A stretch of DNA of 64,000 nucleotides, from the NCBI GenBank assembly GCA_036924085.1, contig JAVGWX010000002.1:46990666-47054665 (forward strand), given 5' to 3'. Source of the DNA: Ariolimax columbianus (Eukaryota; Mollusca; Gastropoda; Stylommatophora; Arionidae). Below are positions 1 to 12,299 of this stretch, one piece after another (positions within the stretch are counted from its first letter, which is position 1; the number at the start of each line of letters is the position of its first letter). Below the pieces are notes generated by a model. That model was not told where the DNA came from. It did no database searches and saw nothing but the letters and a program-made list of their open reading frames with translations. The position numbers and the translations under genes were made by a program.

Positions 1-2032
1 GAGTGGGTGTTCGGAGCTGAGATGGGGGTACGGAGCTGACCACTCTGGCGTTCAGAATTGGCGTAGATTAGGGTGGTGACAGTCTGATGCTGCCACGAAC
101 GGCTACGACATTTAGAGTGACAGTGATTCGTGGATAGTCAACCAATAACAATTAGTTGGGGGTAGAGTGGACATCCATGTTGTTTGAGACTATAAAATAC
201 TCTGCAAGGATGAACTCAGTAGATAGGCTAGGAGACTGGCTGGGAGGAAGGATGAGAGTGACTGAGTTTGCAGGGTGACTGTACCTTCATACACCTCCAG
301 TTTCGGCCAGTCGCGCTCAATAGGTGCTTATGATGGATACCCTGTGAACAGTCACAAATCTGAATGTGTGTCGTATCTGTAGGACACCTTGGGAACGATA
401 TATATGCTGTGAGCGGTTACACGAGTGTACAGATCGCCTAAGAACGAGATCTGAAGGTGTGTTGTATGTGTAGGACACCTTAGGCACGAGGTATGTTCTG
501 AATGGTTATACGAGTGTACAGATTCGCGTGAATACGTGAAGTGATCTAAGTATTTGTGAATGCACAGATCCCCTGATTATAAGTGATCTGATCGCATTTG
601 AATATACAGATTCGTCTGAGTATGTGAAGTGATCTGATCGCGAGGACGAGTTTGGGATATGTGTGTTGAGTGTGCAGATAGGGGAATGCAGCGGAAAGAA
701 TCTGCGGTTTATGTAAAGTTGGTATTGTGTAACCATTATTCATGTAAATAAATGATATTGTTTTGTTCTATAGTCAGGATAGTGATTACTGTGTTTTACT
801 GCGTGAAGTCGTGTGGTGTAGATACATTTTGTAACTCTTTAGATAAGTAAACTACTCAGCTAAACATAGACTCTACCATACAAACAAAGAACAGTACGCT
901 GATGTTGCTTGTTTGGGGTTTGGGGGGGGGGGGGGGGGGAGGGGGGAGGAAGAAAAAGGGGCAAAATGATTTTATGCAAAATGTTTATGTTTCTTGTTTA
1001 GAGTTAAAAGTGTTTTGTCGCGAAAAGCGGTGCATAGCTGGGTTGATAAAGGATCTAATGACACTCAAACATTGCTGACGAAGCCCGACCTGGTCGTCAT
1101 GTTCAGAAGCATATGTGCGACGGGTGGGGAAGATAATTCTTGCTGAAAGACGAGTAACGATATACAGTATAACAACTGCAATAGGGTGTTCGCATGGTTT
1201 CAGCATAATGCATGATCCCAGCTTGGCGGGAGACGATTCGCTAATGACGAAAATGTTTAAAGTGAAATACAAATGTGGCTGAGACAACAGGCCAATGACT
1301 ATGCTGTAGGTTTTGGTGCAAGGATACAGCGATGGGATAAGTGTATCAATGTTAGTGGAAATTATGTTGTAAAACAGTGGACAATGTAAGTGCATTAATA
1401 GATGGTTTTCAAGTTCGTATTCCATTTATTTATTTATTATAAATAATATTGGCATGAGATCTATGCACTGGTTTGTCCTCGGATGACATATTAGGGACAT
1501 TCAATATGATTCATTGATTCGTCTTCTCGCTGCAAGCGAAGCATAACATTACCATTACAGATGGGGACTTCACAGAAACCCTGTATCCCATAATTTGCTG
1601 CTGCTGTTTGATAGCAGTGATTTTACCCGCTGCACACCTCTATTTAGTTGCCTTTTACTACATCCTTTGCGGGATATACTGGTCATATTCTGTTAAAGCA
1701 ATCGTGGAAAGAGAGGCCATGCATTATATATGGTAAAGGAAAAATTGCTCAATAAGCCTATGAGCCACTGTTAGACGATATCACAGCAACACTCCAGACT
1801 GCGGTATTATGCAATCAAACAATAGTCAAGCAGCTAGTGGTGCCTTATAATTGATATCAGGTGTATACAGGCAACGAGCTAGATGAACCATCAATGACAT
1901 ACTTCGTTCATTTGCTGAATGAGACTAGATCATATGGATCTACCCGTAGTGCTGTGATGCCAGTTCAGGTAAATATAACCTAATACTATAATGAGTCAAC
2001 GACAAAGTAGATACAATTCAAACATGTCTTAC
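1..2032 (-). other. Intron or downstream gene region; no exon recognised
   Basis: This follows the exon C donor. At about 375-545 there are two imperfect copies of a ~92-bp repeat containing TGTAGGACACCTT and ACGAGTGTACAGAT. An 18-nt G run lies near 922-940. A minus-strand frame of 146 codons at 985-1425 has no recognisable domain and no convincing splice sites. I see nothing else. Confidence 0.5.
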
Positions 2033-3403
2033 CTGAAACTGCAACTGAAAGTACTGGCTGTGTTTTCGCGTAAACAGTGCGGGTGCCAGTTGATGTCCCG
2101 GGCAACGTGACCGTTGATGGGGTATCTATCCTGGTAACACACAGCAAGGACGTGCTCGAAGCGCCAGTGTCTGCACAGCACGGAGACGTGGAATGACCCT
2201 GGTAACTCTCCAGGTCTGAATCTGTCGCCGAGGCTACTCTTTCTATCGTCTCCTCGATAGCCCTCTCGTGGTCTGACTTGGTTTTATGAATAAATTCGAC
2301 AGTTGTCAGGGAGCCGTCACTTTCTGTTGAATCTACAACGATGTCAGAGCTGTCATCACTGAGCAGCTTGGAGTCCTCGGCATGATTGGATGAATCTAGG
2401 CCATTACTCTTAGACGTCACGCTACTATTATTAATATACATGCTTATGTCACCATTCGATGCTCCACGATCACAGTTCTGTGTGGCACTCATAATCCTAT
2501 CAGAAGGTCTGCTAGGCGTGCTCATCTCAGATGCACGCTTATCAGTATTCCCCTGGTGTCCAGATGAAGAACAGAACATCTTATCTGTCTGCTGTTTCAG
2601 AATAACTGGTTTTGTGGGCGCTAACGAAGCTGCAGCAGAAGACGGAGACGCCAGGGCTGAAAGGAGAACGCCATCGTGTTGTACAGTTGTCAAGGTGATT
2701 GGAGATGCGGCTAGGGTCGGGACGCTGAAGACTGGAGATTCTACCAATAGTGGGGAGGAAGATGTGTGTGTGTTGTTACTTGGAGATGTTGACCGCGTCT
2801 GCATCTGTAATTGCTTAGAAACACCCACCGATGACTGGGATGACCCACTTTTCTTTGAGCTTGAAGACTGAACTGGGTTGGTGCTCCGTATGCTTCTGGG
2901 TGAAGGCTCGGAGGAAGCAGATTGTGTGAGTCTGTTCTGTCTACTGCTGGAGTGAGACTTGGACACTGAACTAGAATCACAGGTTTGTGTTGATGACTTC
3001 TTGACCATCACGTGACTGTTACCACGTGACGTGTATGAGTTGCCAACTTTCCTGTCCAATTTCCCACATGTCTCAACTGTGAACGAAGGCGAAAGCTTCG
3101 GTTCTTTCAGCTGTGTGGTTATAGGGCTTGCTGTTGAAGATGGCATTGAGGACGACAACGTTTCTCTACTTCCCTTATTAAGATCCAGATCAGTCTTAAA
3201 GCCCCCAATTCTCCTTTCGCCCTGCTTGGACGCCTTGTCGCTACAGTACTGTTCCTTGGGCTCCTGTTTGACGAGGCCGAGAGGCGAGGGACTGTGTGAG
3301 TTGACGGGAGTTTGGTCCAGGAAGGGAGACAAGGCGTTGGTACCGATCCCGTAAAGAGCTGTATGGTGGCTAGCAGCTGCTGACATGGACGCCAGGTAGG
3401 CTT
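2033..3403 (-). CDS. TNRC18/BAHCC1: TNRC18/BAHCC1-like protein, long Ser/Thr-rich exon (exon C)
   Basis: This is the longest non-repeat open frame in the window: 1371 nt, about 457 codons. The minus-strand acceptor is GATCTGTTTGCAG and the donor is CAG|GTAAGA, again phase 1 to phase 1. Joined to exon B it reads EMQK-E-AYLASMSAAASHH, which resembles the QK..YL segment that follows the GLYPSY block in the vertebrate proteins. The rest is Ser/Thr/Pro-rich and looks disordered. It has a VKQE tetrapeptide that fits a SUMO-acceptor consensus, and a cluster of acidic and Ser residues near the end. No folded domain is visible. If the donor is ignored, the frame stops at 1986. The conserved BAH and Tudor-like parts would lie beyond the left edge. 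Human TNRC18 binds H3K9me3 and BAHCC1 binds H3K27me3 through the BAH domain (known); the function here is inferred. Confidence 0.85.
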
Positions 3404-3918
3404 CTGCAAACAGATCAAGAAAAAAAGAAAGATTAAGATAGTTCTATAATCAATTCGGGTATGGGAGTGACGACTGCATGGATAGGCGGCTCGTCTGAGA
3501 AGAAAAGGCGATATTAAACCACTTGATGCTTTGTAATTTGAGATTATGGTGTATCAAAGGTTGTTGGAGGAAAGTGAAATGGAACCCGGGTAAGTGGGAC
3601 TCACTAGCTCATAAAGGCAGTCCAAATGTAGAAAAACTATCGCCCCAAACCCTCTTCTGCCTTTCATGCAAGCTGGGAACAGTCGAAGGTAACAGCCTTC
3701 CCAACCAAAGATTTGCCTAAAGCGCATGTGTCGGGCCGAATGACGCAGGTATCACCGTACAATTGCACTCACCAACCACTCGAACGCCCGACTACATACG
3801 CCGAAAATCATTCCTCAGTCGAGGTGTTAAGACGAACGAGGAAGAGGAAGAAGATTCAACATGTGAAAGTTTAAAGTAATAAGTCAGGGTTAGTTGTTTT
3901 ATGCGGTGTACATATGCG

Positions 3919-4185
3919 AAACAACTTAAGCTACGACCAACAGGTCTCAGCCAGTGACCAAGTACAACACAGAACAACTTAAGATACGACGACCATATCT
4001 CAGTCAGGGACCAAGTACAACACAGAACAACTTAAGTTACGACGACCATATATCAGCCAGTGACCAAGTACAACACAGAACAACTTAATATACGACGCCC
4101 ATATCTCAGTCAGGGACCAAGTACAACACAGAACAACTTAAGTTACGACGACCATATCTCAGTCAGGGACCAAGTACAGACCAGA
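3919..4185. repeat. 53-bp minisatellite, five copies
   Basis: The unit contains GACCAAGTACAACACAGAAC followed by AACTTAAGTTACGACGACC and CATATCTCAGTCAGG. Copies differ at a few positions (AAGATACGAC or AAGTTACGAC). The array begins about 500 bp upstream, in gene orientation, of exon C. Confidence 0.9.
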
Positions 4186-4569
4186 ACGACATAAAGGCCT
4201 TCATCAAGCAACAAAAATGAGTTCATATATTTGTTGTCACTTTTTCAACATTAAAACAAACAACCACATTTAAGGCATAAATATGTTGTTGATGTCGACA
4301 ATGAATATAAATGCTTAATGACAGAAATCGTGGAAGAACAAAGAAGATAAAACCCAGAACAGAAAGAGAACACACAGTGAGAATACCTAGAACAGCAAAT
4401 GAAAGATTGCCAAAAGAAAGTTAAAAAAATATGAAATACGTTGATGACACAGTAGTGTTGGCCGTAGGTGAGCACGAACAGCAAAAGCTTGTGGAGACAG
4501 TCAACAACAGAAGAAAAGAAGAATATGGATTAGAAATTGTGTTTGTAGATTTCTCGCCTAGCATTTCCC
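4186..4569. other. Unassigned intron sequence
   Basis: AT-rich sequence with short frames only. I see no domain, repeat or RNA gene. Confidence 0.4.
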
Positions 4570-5400
4570 ATTGCCCATCTATCTAGCTAGGCCTCTTTGT
4601 CCACAGTCTTCAGTAGTTGTTTGACTGTCTGTAGGGTTGTTGGTGCGCATAGCTTTTAGAGCAAGGAAATGTAAATGAAACTGGTTGTATACAAACTCCG
4701 CAGAGTATTCTAAACCAGTATAAAGGCGTTCAGTTAAGTATTGTTTTTCTTGACTTGATAATTTCTTAGGCATTTGTCTGCCTTGTCATTGCCAGGTGTA
4801 TTTGAGTGACCAGGGATCCATTGCATAACTATTCTGACTTCATGGGATGTGAGAAGTTGGTTGGCATCTAGAGATTTTTGGATAAGTTCAGGTTTACAAT
4901 TACCGCCATCTTCTAGAGCTTGAAGGGCAGTCTGTAAAGATTACGATGCCTTGAGTTTTTTTAATGGGAAAGCATCAAATGCAGTCCTCAAGTGGTATAG
5001 TGCTAATTTCCAATGCTATTATTTCTTCCACATAATTTGAACATATCTCCTCCCAGGCATCAAACAGCTCATCGGGTGTTCTGTCTGGATACTGTATGTA
5101 GACTCCATATCCCGCTTTAATCTCGCATATACATAATACTTTTTCCTTTCCTTCACTTGTGCCGTTAGACGACGTGGTAGCTAAGGTAACTTTCTTTTCG
5201 GCCAAGTGTGTTGATCTGTCGCTGTAAGCCCGTGGTTTTGGATGATTTCTGTTATGTCATGTATCCATCTCCTTCGTGATCTTCCTCGTGTCTTGCAGTC
5301 AGATTGTGTCTTATAACATGCAGTAGTAGCCGATCTGGTTGCATTCTCGAGAGATAACGGGCACGCCTTTTTTCTGTTCTGGTATGTATTCAGCACAGGT
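4570..5400 (-). mobile_element. Two degraded LINE 3' fragments (RNase H remnant plus another LINE tail)
   Basis: On the minus strand, frames around 4930-5205 read GYGVYIQYPDRTPDEL, then EEIIALEIST and, in another frame, VIFTDC. This is the order of RNase H motifs in RNase H-bearing LINEs. Further 3', a WSLKYTWQ segment corresponds to the damaged PGH region. Around 5181-5396 a second piece, RRRWIHDITEIIQNHGLTATD, looks like the carboxy-terminal Arg-rich tail of another LINE. Stops and frameshifts are frequent, so these are old copies. Confidence 0.65.
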
Positions 5401-5678
5401 GGTTAATGAAATATTTTCAATGGCACCATTTGTCCCACTAGCTCTCCTGGTGATATCTATGACGTTGTCCAGACTCAGTAATTACGTTTTACAATAAGAT
5501 ACGTATTTACATTTTGGAAAAGTGAATATGCTGGGCTTGCCAATAAATCAAGGCACGGCAAATGCACGGCACCAAGGCTCCACTGCGCCAAGGCTCCAGG
5601 TCGACAAGGCGCGTATTATGTTCGCTGTCGCGTCTACAAAGTGCACGGTGGCAACTAATATTCCAGGATCAGTGTTCT

Positions 5679-6010
5679 TCTTCTTCTTCGTACGCTGTCA
5701 GACGTCAACTTGAATTTGTTCGAAGAAAGTAGCTGTCCTCCTGAGGCTGTCGACACTGCCATGGAGCTTGTCTAGTGTTGGCACTGGTGATGGCCACATG
5801 TGCTTTCTCTGGTCCTCGTATGTCGGGCAATTTTGCAGCAGATATTCAGCGGCCATTTTCTCTGTACCACAGGTGCATTCGTCAGTGCCACCTATCTTCA
5901 GTTTATTGAATAGATGGTACCTCAGTCTGTTGTGGCCTGTGCGAAGCCTGAAGACCACAACCTGCTCTCTTCTGTTCAACTGGTAATAGGCATCATTTTT
6001 TTGTGTAGGT
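5679..6010 (-). mobile_element. I-like LINE, 5'-truncated 3' end with target-site duplication
   Basis: This 332-bp fragment encodes the carboxy-terminal tail of the family seen at 37784-39917: YYQLNRREQVVVFRLRTGH, then ECTCGTEKMAAEYLLQNCP. The Cys/His spacing fits the zinc knuckle-like tail after RNase H. The 3' end is the same as in the large copy (GCGTACGAAGAAG). The 10-bp sequence TCAGTGTTCT occurs on both sides, at 5669-5678 and 6011-6020, as expected for a target-primed insertion. Most of the frame is still open, so the copy is fairly young. Confidence 0.85.
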
Positions 6011-6020
6011 TCAGTGTTCT

Positions 6021-6896
6021 ATTTTACTTGCACAATTTCCCTCATCGCAAATATCCAGAACAATGCCTGTCTCCCGTCGTTTTTAACCTGGCTCCTAGAT
6101 ACTAAACAAATTTCTCACCTCTTGCAGTAAGACAGACAATAAATAGTGGTAGAGGTGTGCTGGCTGTGATGTAACTAGTTCCTGACGCAACTATTGCAGG
6201 CGCAACTATATCTGATGCAGCTGTTGCTAGGTACGCTATTAACTGGAAACGCGTAGTTACTAAGCAACGAATATTATTTGTTGATTAGCGACTGACCTGA
6301 TAAGAATGAGATCACCTGATGCATGGTCGTTTCAAATAAAATGTCGAGTCATAAATTAACTGTATGTCATCATTGGGAAGAGGAGGAGGGGGGGGGGGGG
6401 GGGGAAGTATGCATAAGCTAAAAACATTAGAATGTAATATTTTTTTCATATACAAAAGGAAAATGGTTGCACTTTGCAATCGCCTGCATAAAGATCTAAA
6501 ATGATTGCTGAAATAAAAACGGTCCATTATCATGTGATCGGTGAACAACACAAGCTTCTTCCTTCGCGCAGTTTGGCGGGCTTTTGGTGAAGGCCTTTTG
6601 TTCGCAGTACAAACTTTCAACAGAACAGAACTCAATTGTAACAATTGTGATTGGAAACATGAGATGTACGAGTGTCTGCGGTTACACTAACTACTGGGAA
6701 GGACCGAAATATAAACTAGGTTAATGGAACAAGTTTTGTCTGGGAACAGCAACACACGTTAGTCGACGTTTCGACCTGACAACTTTCATCACGGGTTAGA
6801 CAAACAAGAACAACACAGAAAAGCTCAAACCGCCGGTAGGGTCTATGCATTTTTTTATGTGAAGTAACAAGTACAAATTTAGCATTTACACCGCGT
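6021..6896. other. Unassigned intron sequence with a G run
   Basis: There is a ~16-nt G run near 6387-6403. A segment at 6760-6810 (GACGTTTCGACCTGACAAC, then TTTCATCAC) resembles sequences common in dispersed repeats, but I cannot assign a family. No gene was seen. Confidence 0.35.
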
Positions 6897-7090
6897 AGTG
6901 AGCCCAGGTGGCGCAGTTCTTAGTGCACTGGTTTCCCAGCCGAACGATTGGATTTTGGTCCAAAGTTTGTGCGGGACTTTTCCGATCGCAAAACGGCTTG
7001 GGGCCAATCCAGCCTTAACATTGAGTACCTGGATAATCCAGTATGCCACACTCGCGTATTAACGGCATCTTCACCTTTTTTTTTCTTCTT
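6897..7090 (+). mobile_element. tRNA-derived SINE (SINE-C), plus-strand copy
   Basis: The head GGTGGCGCAGTTCTTAGTG resembles a pol III A box, and a weak B box (GGTCCAAA) follows about 45 bp later. The body, with AAACGGCTTGGGGCCAATCC and CATTGAGTACCTGGATAATC, aligns with the reverse complement of 10722-10977. It ends in a run of T. Confidence 0.7.
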
Positions 7091-7271
7091 CAAATATATG
7101 CACTGCGTGGCAACTGCAAAGAAAAGATATCTTTGTTCTTCAACTTTGTAATTATTGCGTTTAACCTTAACAATGGAACTAAACGCTGAAGTGAGGAGGG
7201 GGTGGTACCTCGATAATTAACAATCTTCTACCATATCGTTAAATTAGAATCTGTCACATATTGCGACGCGT

Positions 7272-7855
7272 GAAAGATAGCAGCAGCGGCATATGAAAGA
7301 CATCAGCAGCGGCGGCATGTGATAGACAGCACCAGCGACATGTGATAGACAGCACCAGCGACATGTGATAGACAGCACCAGCGACATGCGATAGACAGCA
7401 GCGGCATGTGATAGCACCAGCGACATGTGATAGACAGCAGCGGCATGTGATAGACAGCAGCAGCGGCATGTGATAGACAGCAACAGCGACATGTGATAGA
7501 CAGCAGCAGCGGCATGTGATAGACAGTAGCGGCATGTGATAGACAGTAGCGGCATGTGATAGACAGCAGTAGCGGCATGTGATAGACAGCAGCAGCGGCA
7601 TGTGATAGACAGTAGCGGCATGTGATAGACAGCAGCGGCATGTGATAGACAGCACCAGCGACATGTGATAGACAGTAGCGGCATGTGATAGACAGCAACG
7701 GCATGTGATATACAGCAGCAGCGGCATGTGATAGACAGCAGCGGCATGTGATAGACAGCAGCAGCGGCATGTGATAGACAGCAGCAGCGGCATGTGATTG
7801 ACAGTAGCGGCATGTGATAGACAGCAGCGGCATGTGATAGACAGCAGCGGCGGCA
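7272..7855. repeat. 20/23-bp minisatellite with CAGCAG insertions, about 26 copies
   Basis: The unit is GATAGACAGCAGCGGCATGT, with a variant that has one extra CAG. Some copies carry CACCAGCGAC instead. Because the two unit lengths differ modulo 3, all three minus-strand frames stay open for 170-250 codons. These frames encode Cys/His/Leu-rich periodic peptides that are an artefact of the array. Confidence 0.93.
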
Positions 7856-7934
7856 CAAAAGACATTGTGGCAAATCTTGGTGACATATTAAAAACTCTCC
7901 TATTAAACAAAATGCAGAGATGATACAGTAACGG

Positions 7935-8290
7935 CTTAAACACAATTGACGTATTTTACCAGCTGAACAGATGTGTGCATGTAGTAATCTTTGAACTCCA
8001 CACATGCCACAACAGACTGAGTTACCATCTGCTCAACAAAGAATAGAACACACAAATGAATGTCTGTGGGACTGATAATAACTGCTGAGCATGTTACAAA
8101 TGTGTCCACCATATGAGGAAAAGAGAAAGCACGTGTGGGCATCACGGATATCATCCGTGGACAAGCTCTATGGAGACACCAAGTCTCCGGAAAACATTGC
8201 TTTCTGTTGATATATTCATGTACCGTCTGCTTGCTAAGAAGGAAGAAGGAAGAGGAAGAAGAAGGAAGAAGGGAGGAGGAGGAGGAGGAG
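7935..8290 (+). mobile_element. I-like LINE 3' fragment ending in a GA-rich tail
   Basis: The plus strand reads FYQLNRCVHVVIF, then HNRLSYHLLNK and CGT, and later SSVDKLYGDT. All match the carboxy-terminal tail of the 37784-39917 LINE in order, but with frameshifts. The fragment ends in about 55 bp of GAAGAAGGAAGAGGAAGAAG type sequence at 8236-8290, the family's purine tail in expanded form. No target-site duplication was seen. Confidence 0.72.
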
Positions 8291-10234
8291 GTGTATATGT
8301 AAGAAATTGGGAATGCCAACAAAGGATATGAACAAGATTAAAAGATAACACAGGAAAATTAGGCACGACAAGAAATACGTAGAACTAGCACTCCTGAAAA
8401 AAAATTCTTGGCTTGCCTTTTTAATAGAACAATCTTATGGAAATGTCAATTCTCATGCCTGCGACCAATGTATAATGTTTGATCTTTCATTTCTTGTATG
8501 GGAACCAACACATAAGAGAAGTCCACCAAAGTCTGGCGTTTTATTTCCACGTCCACCTCTGTTACCCTTTGATTGACATCCGCGTTACTAAATAGTGTAC
8601 ACTACAAGTCTAAACTCAGTATTGTGTACAATTGAAACAGTTTTAACGTAATATCTTGCAGTACATTAAAAAAAACACTCCATAATCTGTAGATATTTAA
8701 ATATGCAACAACTATGAATATAATAATAATAATAATAATTATAATAATAATAATAATAATACTGCGTGTTTTTGGTTTAAATATCGCATTGCAGAATTTG
8801 AGTCTAGAAAGATGAGAAGATCTGGCAGGAAGTACCAATTCAGAAGGTTTGTTTTGTTTAGCTGGACAGTAACAAGTTTTTAAATATAGGCGTTTCTTAC
8901 TTTTGTCAGATTTGTATGCGAGCGTGAGTTAATTGACATGTCCCCTTTCAAAGTAAATAGCACCCACTCCCTTCTTTCCCTATATAATAAATAAATAAAT
9001 TATACACACACACACCACAGTCTCTCGCTCTCTGTTCTCCAGTGGAGGATAACTACTCTACGGGTAGCATCCACTCCATGTTTAATCTGATTTGGTTCGA
9101 CCATGACCCGCTATTACCTAATTATAATAAATCTGTGTTAGGGCGGATGTTTTGGTTGGTTGTGTGACCTTGCTCTCGGATAGTGTATTGATTGTGTGAC
9201 CTTGCTGTCTGATGCTGTGTTGATGAGTACCGTACTCTTGTAGTTATTAAATTGAGTGTGGCTTCTCTCTTGCTTTAGCCTTGATAAGGGCTCGTCCACG
9301 AGAAAGATTATTTACAACCGTTTTGTTATGCGACTGCTAGGCTCGATACTCTTGGATGCATGTTATTGAGCTTGTTCGTGCTGGCTTGTTTGCCTATGTG
9401 AGCCCTGCAATTGTCTTCTTGAATACCTTGACAATGACTTTCTTTGTTTTTGTTATATTGTGTGAATGCTGTGCCGGAAACAAATGCATTGTAACACACC
9501 ATGTCAACAGAATGTTTATTGTGTGTTTTGCGAAATTCTCATTTCCTGGATGTGTGATTGTCATGTCTATCATTATTATCGTGTGTGACAAGGCAACGAA
9601 GTCATTAGCCTTATGACAAAATACATATGGTTCTTTTTCCAGCCGAGTTGCTATCAAGTTCATATTTTCTGCTCCGAGCCTAAGTTATATTTTACAGTTG
9701 TACTGCATGCGATAGATGCGCCTTTTAGGTGCGGCACAACAGTTTTAGACCTGCACAAAACAGTGGTTGGGGAAAAGAGAAGAAAAGTGAGGAAAGATGA
9801 TGAACTATTCCTAGCCTTTGACTGTCTATTGATATGGCTGCATGAAGTTTATTAACTTCCTTCTCCTAGATGAGTCGTCTTCCAAGCTAGCACGTCTCAT
9901 CTGTACGGGTTGTCTTCGGTTTTATCCGGTTACCTTTGATACTGACACCTTTGATACGTCAGTATGGTGTGCAAGGCAACAGGCGGTTTGAAATCAGTTT
10001 TCCTTTCTCCTTGATGAGCTGCCTTCTATAGCTGACGAGTCTCATCTACCCGAAGCATCTGTTTGGTTATAGGGCGCCAGATGTTCGCCCGCCGCCTCTT
10101 CTCCTGTTAGTAAAACAGGTGTGCCACGAGAAAGTCAGAAGTTGGCCATTTGTTTAAGAGGCTATATCGCTTACATTCCATGTGAGCATTTGCTTAGAGT
10201 CGAAGAATTTGTGTTCCACTACCGGTTATGACAG
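8291..10234. other. Unassigned intron sequence with microsatellites
   Basis: A (TAA)n tract lies at about 8721-8761 and a short (AC)n at about 9003-9013. Sequences at 9840-10110 contain two related segments with CTTCTCCTAGATGAGTCG and CTCCTTGATGAGCTGCC, perhaps an old local duplication. The plus-strand frame at 9356-9616 has no recognisable domain. No gene is called. Confidence 0.4.
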
Positions 10235-10475
10235 CAATTCTTCTTCTTCGGCATTCGTTTGTGATGATGTGTTGTAGTTGCGATATCTTTCGGCCCGACA
10301 CATTTCAGCAAGACATTTCTGGGACCAGGTTTGCATTTCCTTTTCTATCCCTAACCTCTTAGCTGGCAGTCTGTTCCCAGGTCCGCTACTTAGAGACGGA
10401 ATAGGGTCTTAGTTATGAATCACTTCCCCTGATGCAAGCAGTCAGATACGAGTCACTGGCTGCTGTGGTGGATTT
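10235..10475 (-). mobile_element. SINE-A, diverged copy
   Basis: In the minus orientation the copy ends with GAAGAAGAAG (plus strand TTCTTCTTCGGC). It contains the landmarks CGATATC, TTTCGGCCCGACAC and AGCAAGACATTTCTGGGACC, all in the order of the complete copy at 40105-40465. The head (GATGCAAGCAGTCAGATACGAG on plus) is also recognisable. Confidence 0.7.
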
Positions 10476-10721
10476 TCGCCACCTGGAAGCATTTAGAATA
10501 TCTTCAAGCTGACGCACTAAAAACATGCAATCAAATGGTACAACAAGCGCTTTGCCAGAATCAAGACAGCTTGCCTTACAGGTTCCCTCCCTATCAGGCT
10601 CTCAGAAATCATAACAGCCAATTGGATAACAGGCACTCGTGAATACCAGTTACAAATTCAGCAGAGTGAAAATTCAGTAGATGCCTTTACACCGTAAAGA
10701 AAAGAGAGGAAAATCCCGTTA

Positions 10722-10977
10722 TCACGCCACTGTGGCATATTGGAAATATGGTGGTAGGCCAATATTTTTCCTCCCCAGCGGCACACTAGGGGTGATGTGA
10801 TCAACATCACGCCGGCCGCTTTTACTTCTCCAGATTATTCTGGTACACAATGTTTGAAGCTTGGTTGATCCCAGCGGCCGTTTTTGTGATTGGAAAAATC
10901 CCACAGCAACTGGCGACCGAACCCCGGTAGTTCGGTTGGGAAGCCATTGAACTAACCACCGCGCTATCTCGGCTCCA
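10722..10977 (-). mobile_element. tRNA-derived SINE (SINE-C), minus-strand copy
   Basis: The reverse complement starts GGAGCCGAGATAGCGCGGTG, then GTTAG. This is an A box-like head, followed by GGGGTTCGGTCGCC as a B box about 35 bp downstream. The remainder aligns with the SINE at 6897-7090. The promoter boxes are better preserved than in that copy. Confidence 0.75.
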
Positions 10978-11104
10978 TTTACCTTGAAAGATACATGGAA
11001 ATGAGCAGATAGATATACTAGTCAAAGAAGGTTTGAGTAACACATAAACTGAAGACAGGATTAACTTCCATGACAAATAGCACAGAGAACACTCAGAATC
11101 TGAT

Positions 11105-11215
11105 ATAACAGAAACTAACTACTCCTTGCCAAGAAGAGATCACGTGACAACATACTACTCCTTGCCAAGAAGAGATCACGTGACAAAATACTACTCTATG
11201 CCAAGAGGAGGTCAA
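11105..11215. repeat. ~36-bp tandem repeat, three copies
   Basis: The unit contains CTACTCCTTGCCAAGAAGAG and ATCACGTGACAA. The third copy has diverged (CTATGCCAAGAGGAGGTCAA). Confidence 0.85.
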
Positions 11216-11312
11216 CTGACAAGATACATCACTGAGGCACCTCTTTGCACGCACCTGGGTATGTGATCTTTTGTATGTGGTGATCTGGGTATGTGAATAT
11301 ATATATATATAA

Positions 11313-12110
11313 ATTTCACCCCAGCTGAAACGATAGCCAAAGGGAAAGAATGGGTCCACACTGGTGATAGAATGATAGAGTACCAGAGTGGCATCATAAG
11401 CTATGGTAAGGAATGCAGAGAATGGAGTGACGGAATAGCAGAGCACGAGGTGAATCAGCTGATAATTGAGAACGCAGGAGAGTGATGCCGTCATATACAC
11501 CGACGGATCAGTGCTGCGCAGTGGGACTTCAGGCTGGGGCTTCTCAGTTAAAGTAAGAGGACAGGTCGTTGTTGAGCGCAGTAGGCCATACATGTCAACA
11601 ACCTCCAGTGTATGAATGGAGACGGAAGCAGTGACTTAAGCACTAAAATGGATATCTGAGACTTCTATAACAAGGGCAGTCATCGTAAAAGACGCGGAAG
11701 TCGTACTTCAGAAGGTACAGAATGGATGGCTTAGGTACAAGTGGACAGCAGCTGCTAAGGCCTCAAACCTCCAGGGTTTGACATGGATGTATTGTCCTTC
11801 TCATGCTGGGGTTCAGGGCAATGAAAGAGCTGACATAATGGCTTCACAAACTTCCATCATGGGCACATTAGTGATTGATAGAAGTGACATGTTGAAATCA
11901 ATCAATGTCCGCCTGTTATATGAGAACATCGCAAAAGGTGAAGCAGCAATCCACAGACTGCAACATTTCGACATTAAACGAGGCTCAAGCAGAGATGGTG
12001 AATAAGAGGACGGAGCAGGAGAGTGTACAACCAGCGAGCTTCAAGGTCCATCTACATCCATACCCTACGCCATTTGCTGAAAGAGATTGATTACCTATGG
12101 GTATGCCAGG
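11313..12110 (+). mobile_element. LINE fragment with RNase H domain
   Basis: The plus strand reads KGKEWVHTGDRM, then DAVIYTDGSVLRSGTSGWGF (first RNase H Asp), a MET-E-A segment (Glu), VIVKDAEVVLQK, and WMYCPSHAGVQGNERADIMA (His and last Asp). This order identifies the RNase H domain of an R1/Jockey/I-type non-LTR element. In the third catalytic motif the Asp is followed by Ala-Glu. The domain is broken by stops and no RT is attached. It is a different family from the 38-kb LINE, which has CNIQGNEEAD. Confidence 0.75.
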
Positions 12111-12299
12111 GGTGCAGTGACGTCGATTCTAAGAAATAGAAACAGAACTATACAATAAGCTGAACACAATTTGTTTTAAAGTCTCAACCACTTCATCCGC
12201 TACGACACTATTTGCTACGGAACGACGTTTCTAAAATAAATATATCTACACATGTTACGTCTGTAAACACTCGAATACATTCAGAAACTTCCACCAAGA

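Noticed and set aside
985..1425. 146-codon minus-strand frame downstream of exon C
   Set aside because: It has no recognisable domain, no repeat-family match and no convincing acceptor site. I cannot support it as an exon.
2386..2871. 161-codon plus-strand frame opposite exon C
   Set aside because: It is a shadow of the minus-strand coding exon, which has splice sites and matching phases.
7244..8005. Minus-strand frames of up to 253 codons rich in Cys, His, Leu and Ser
   Set aside because: They read through the 20/23-bp minisatellite; the same periodic peptide appears in all three frames.
10010..10060. Possible hammerhead ribozyme (CTGACGAG ... CGAAGC)
   Set aside because: The core lacks the required GAAA after the second stem, and the helices do not pair.
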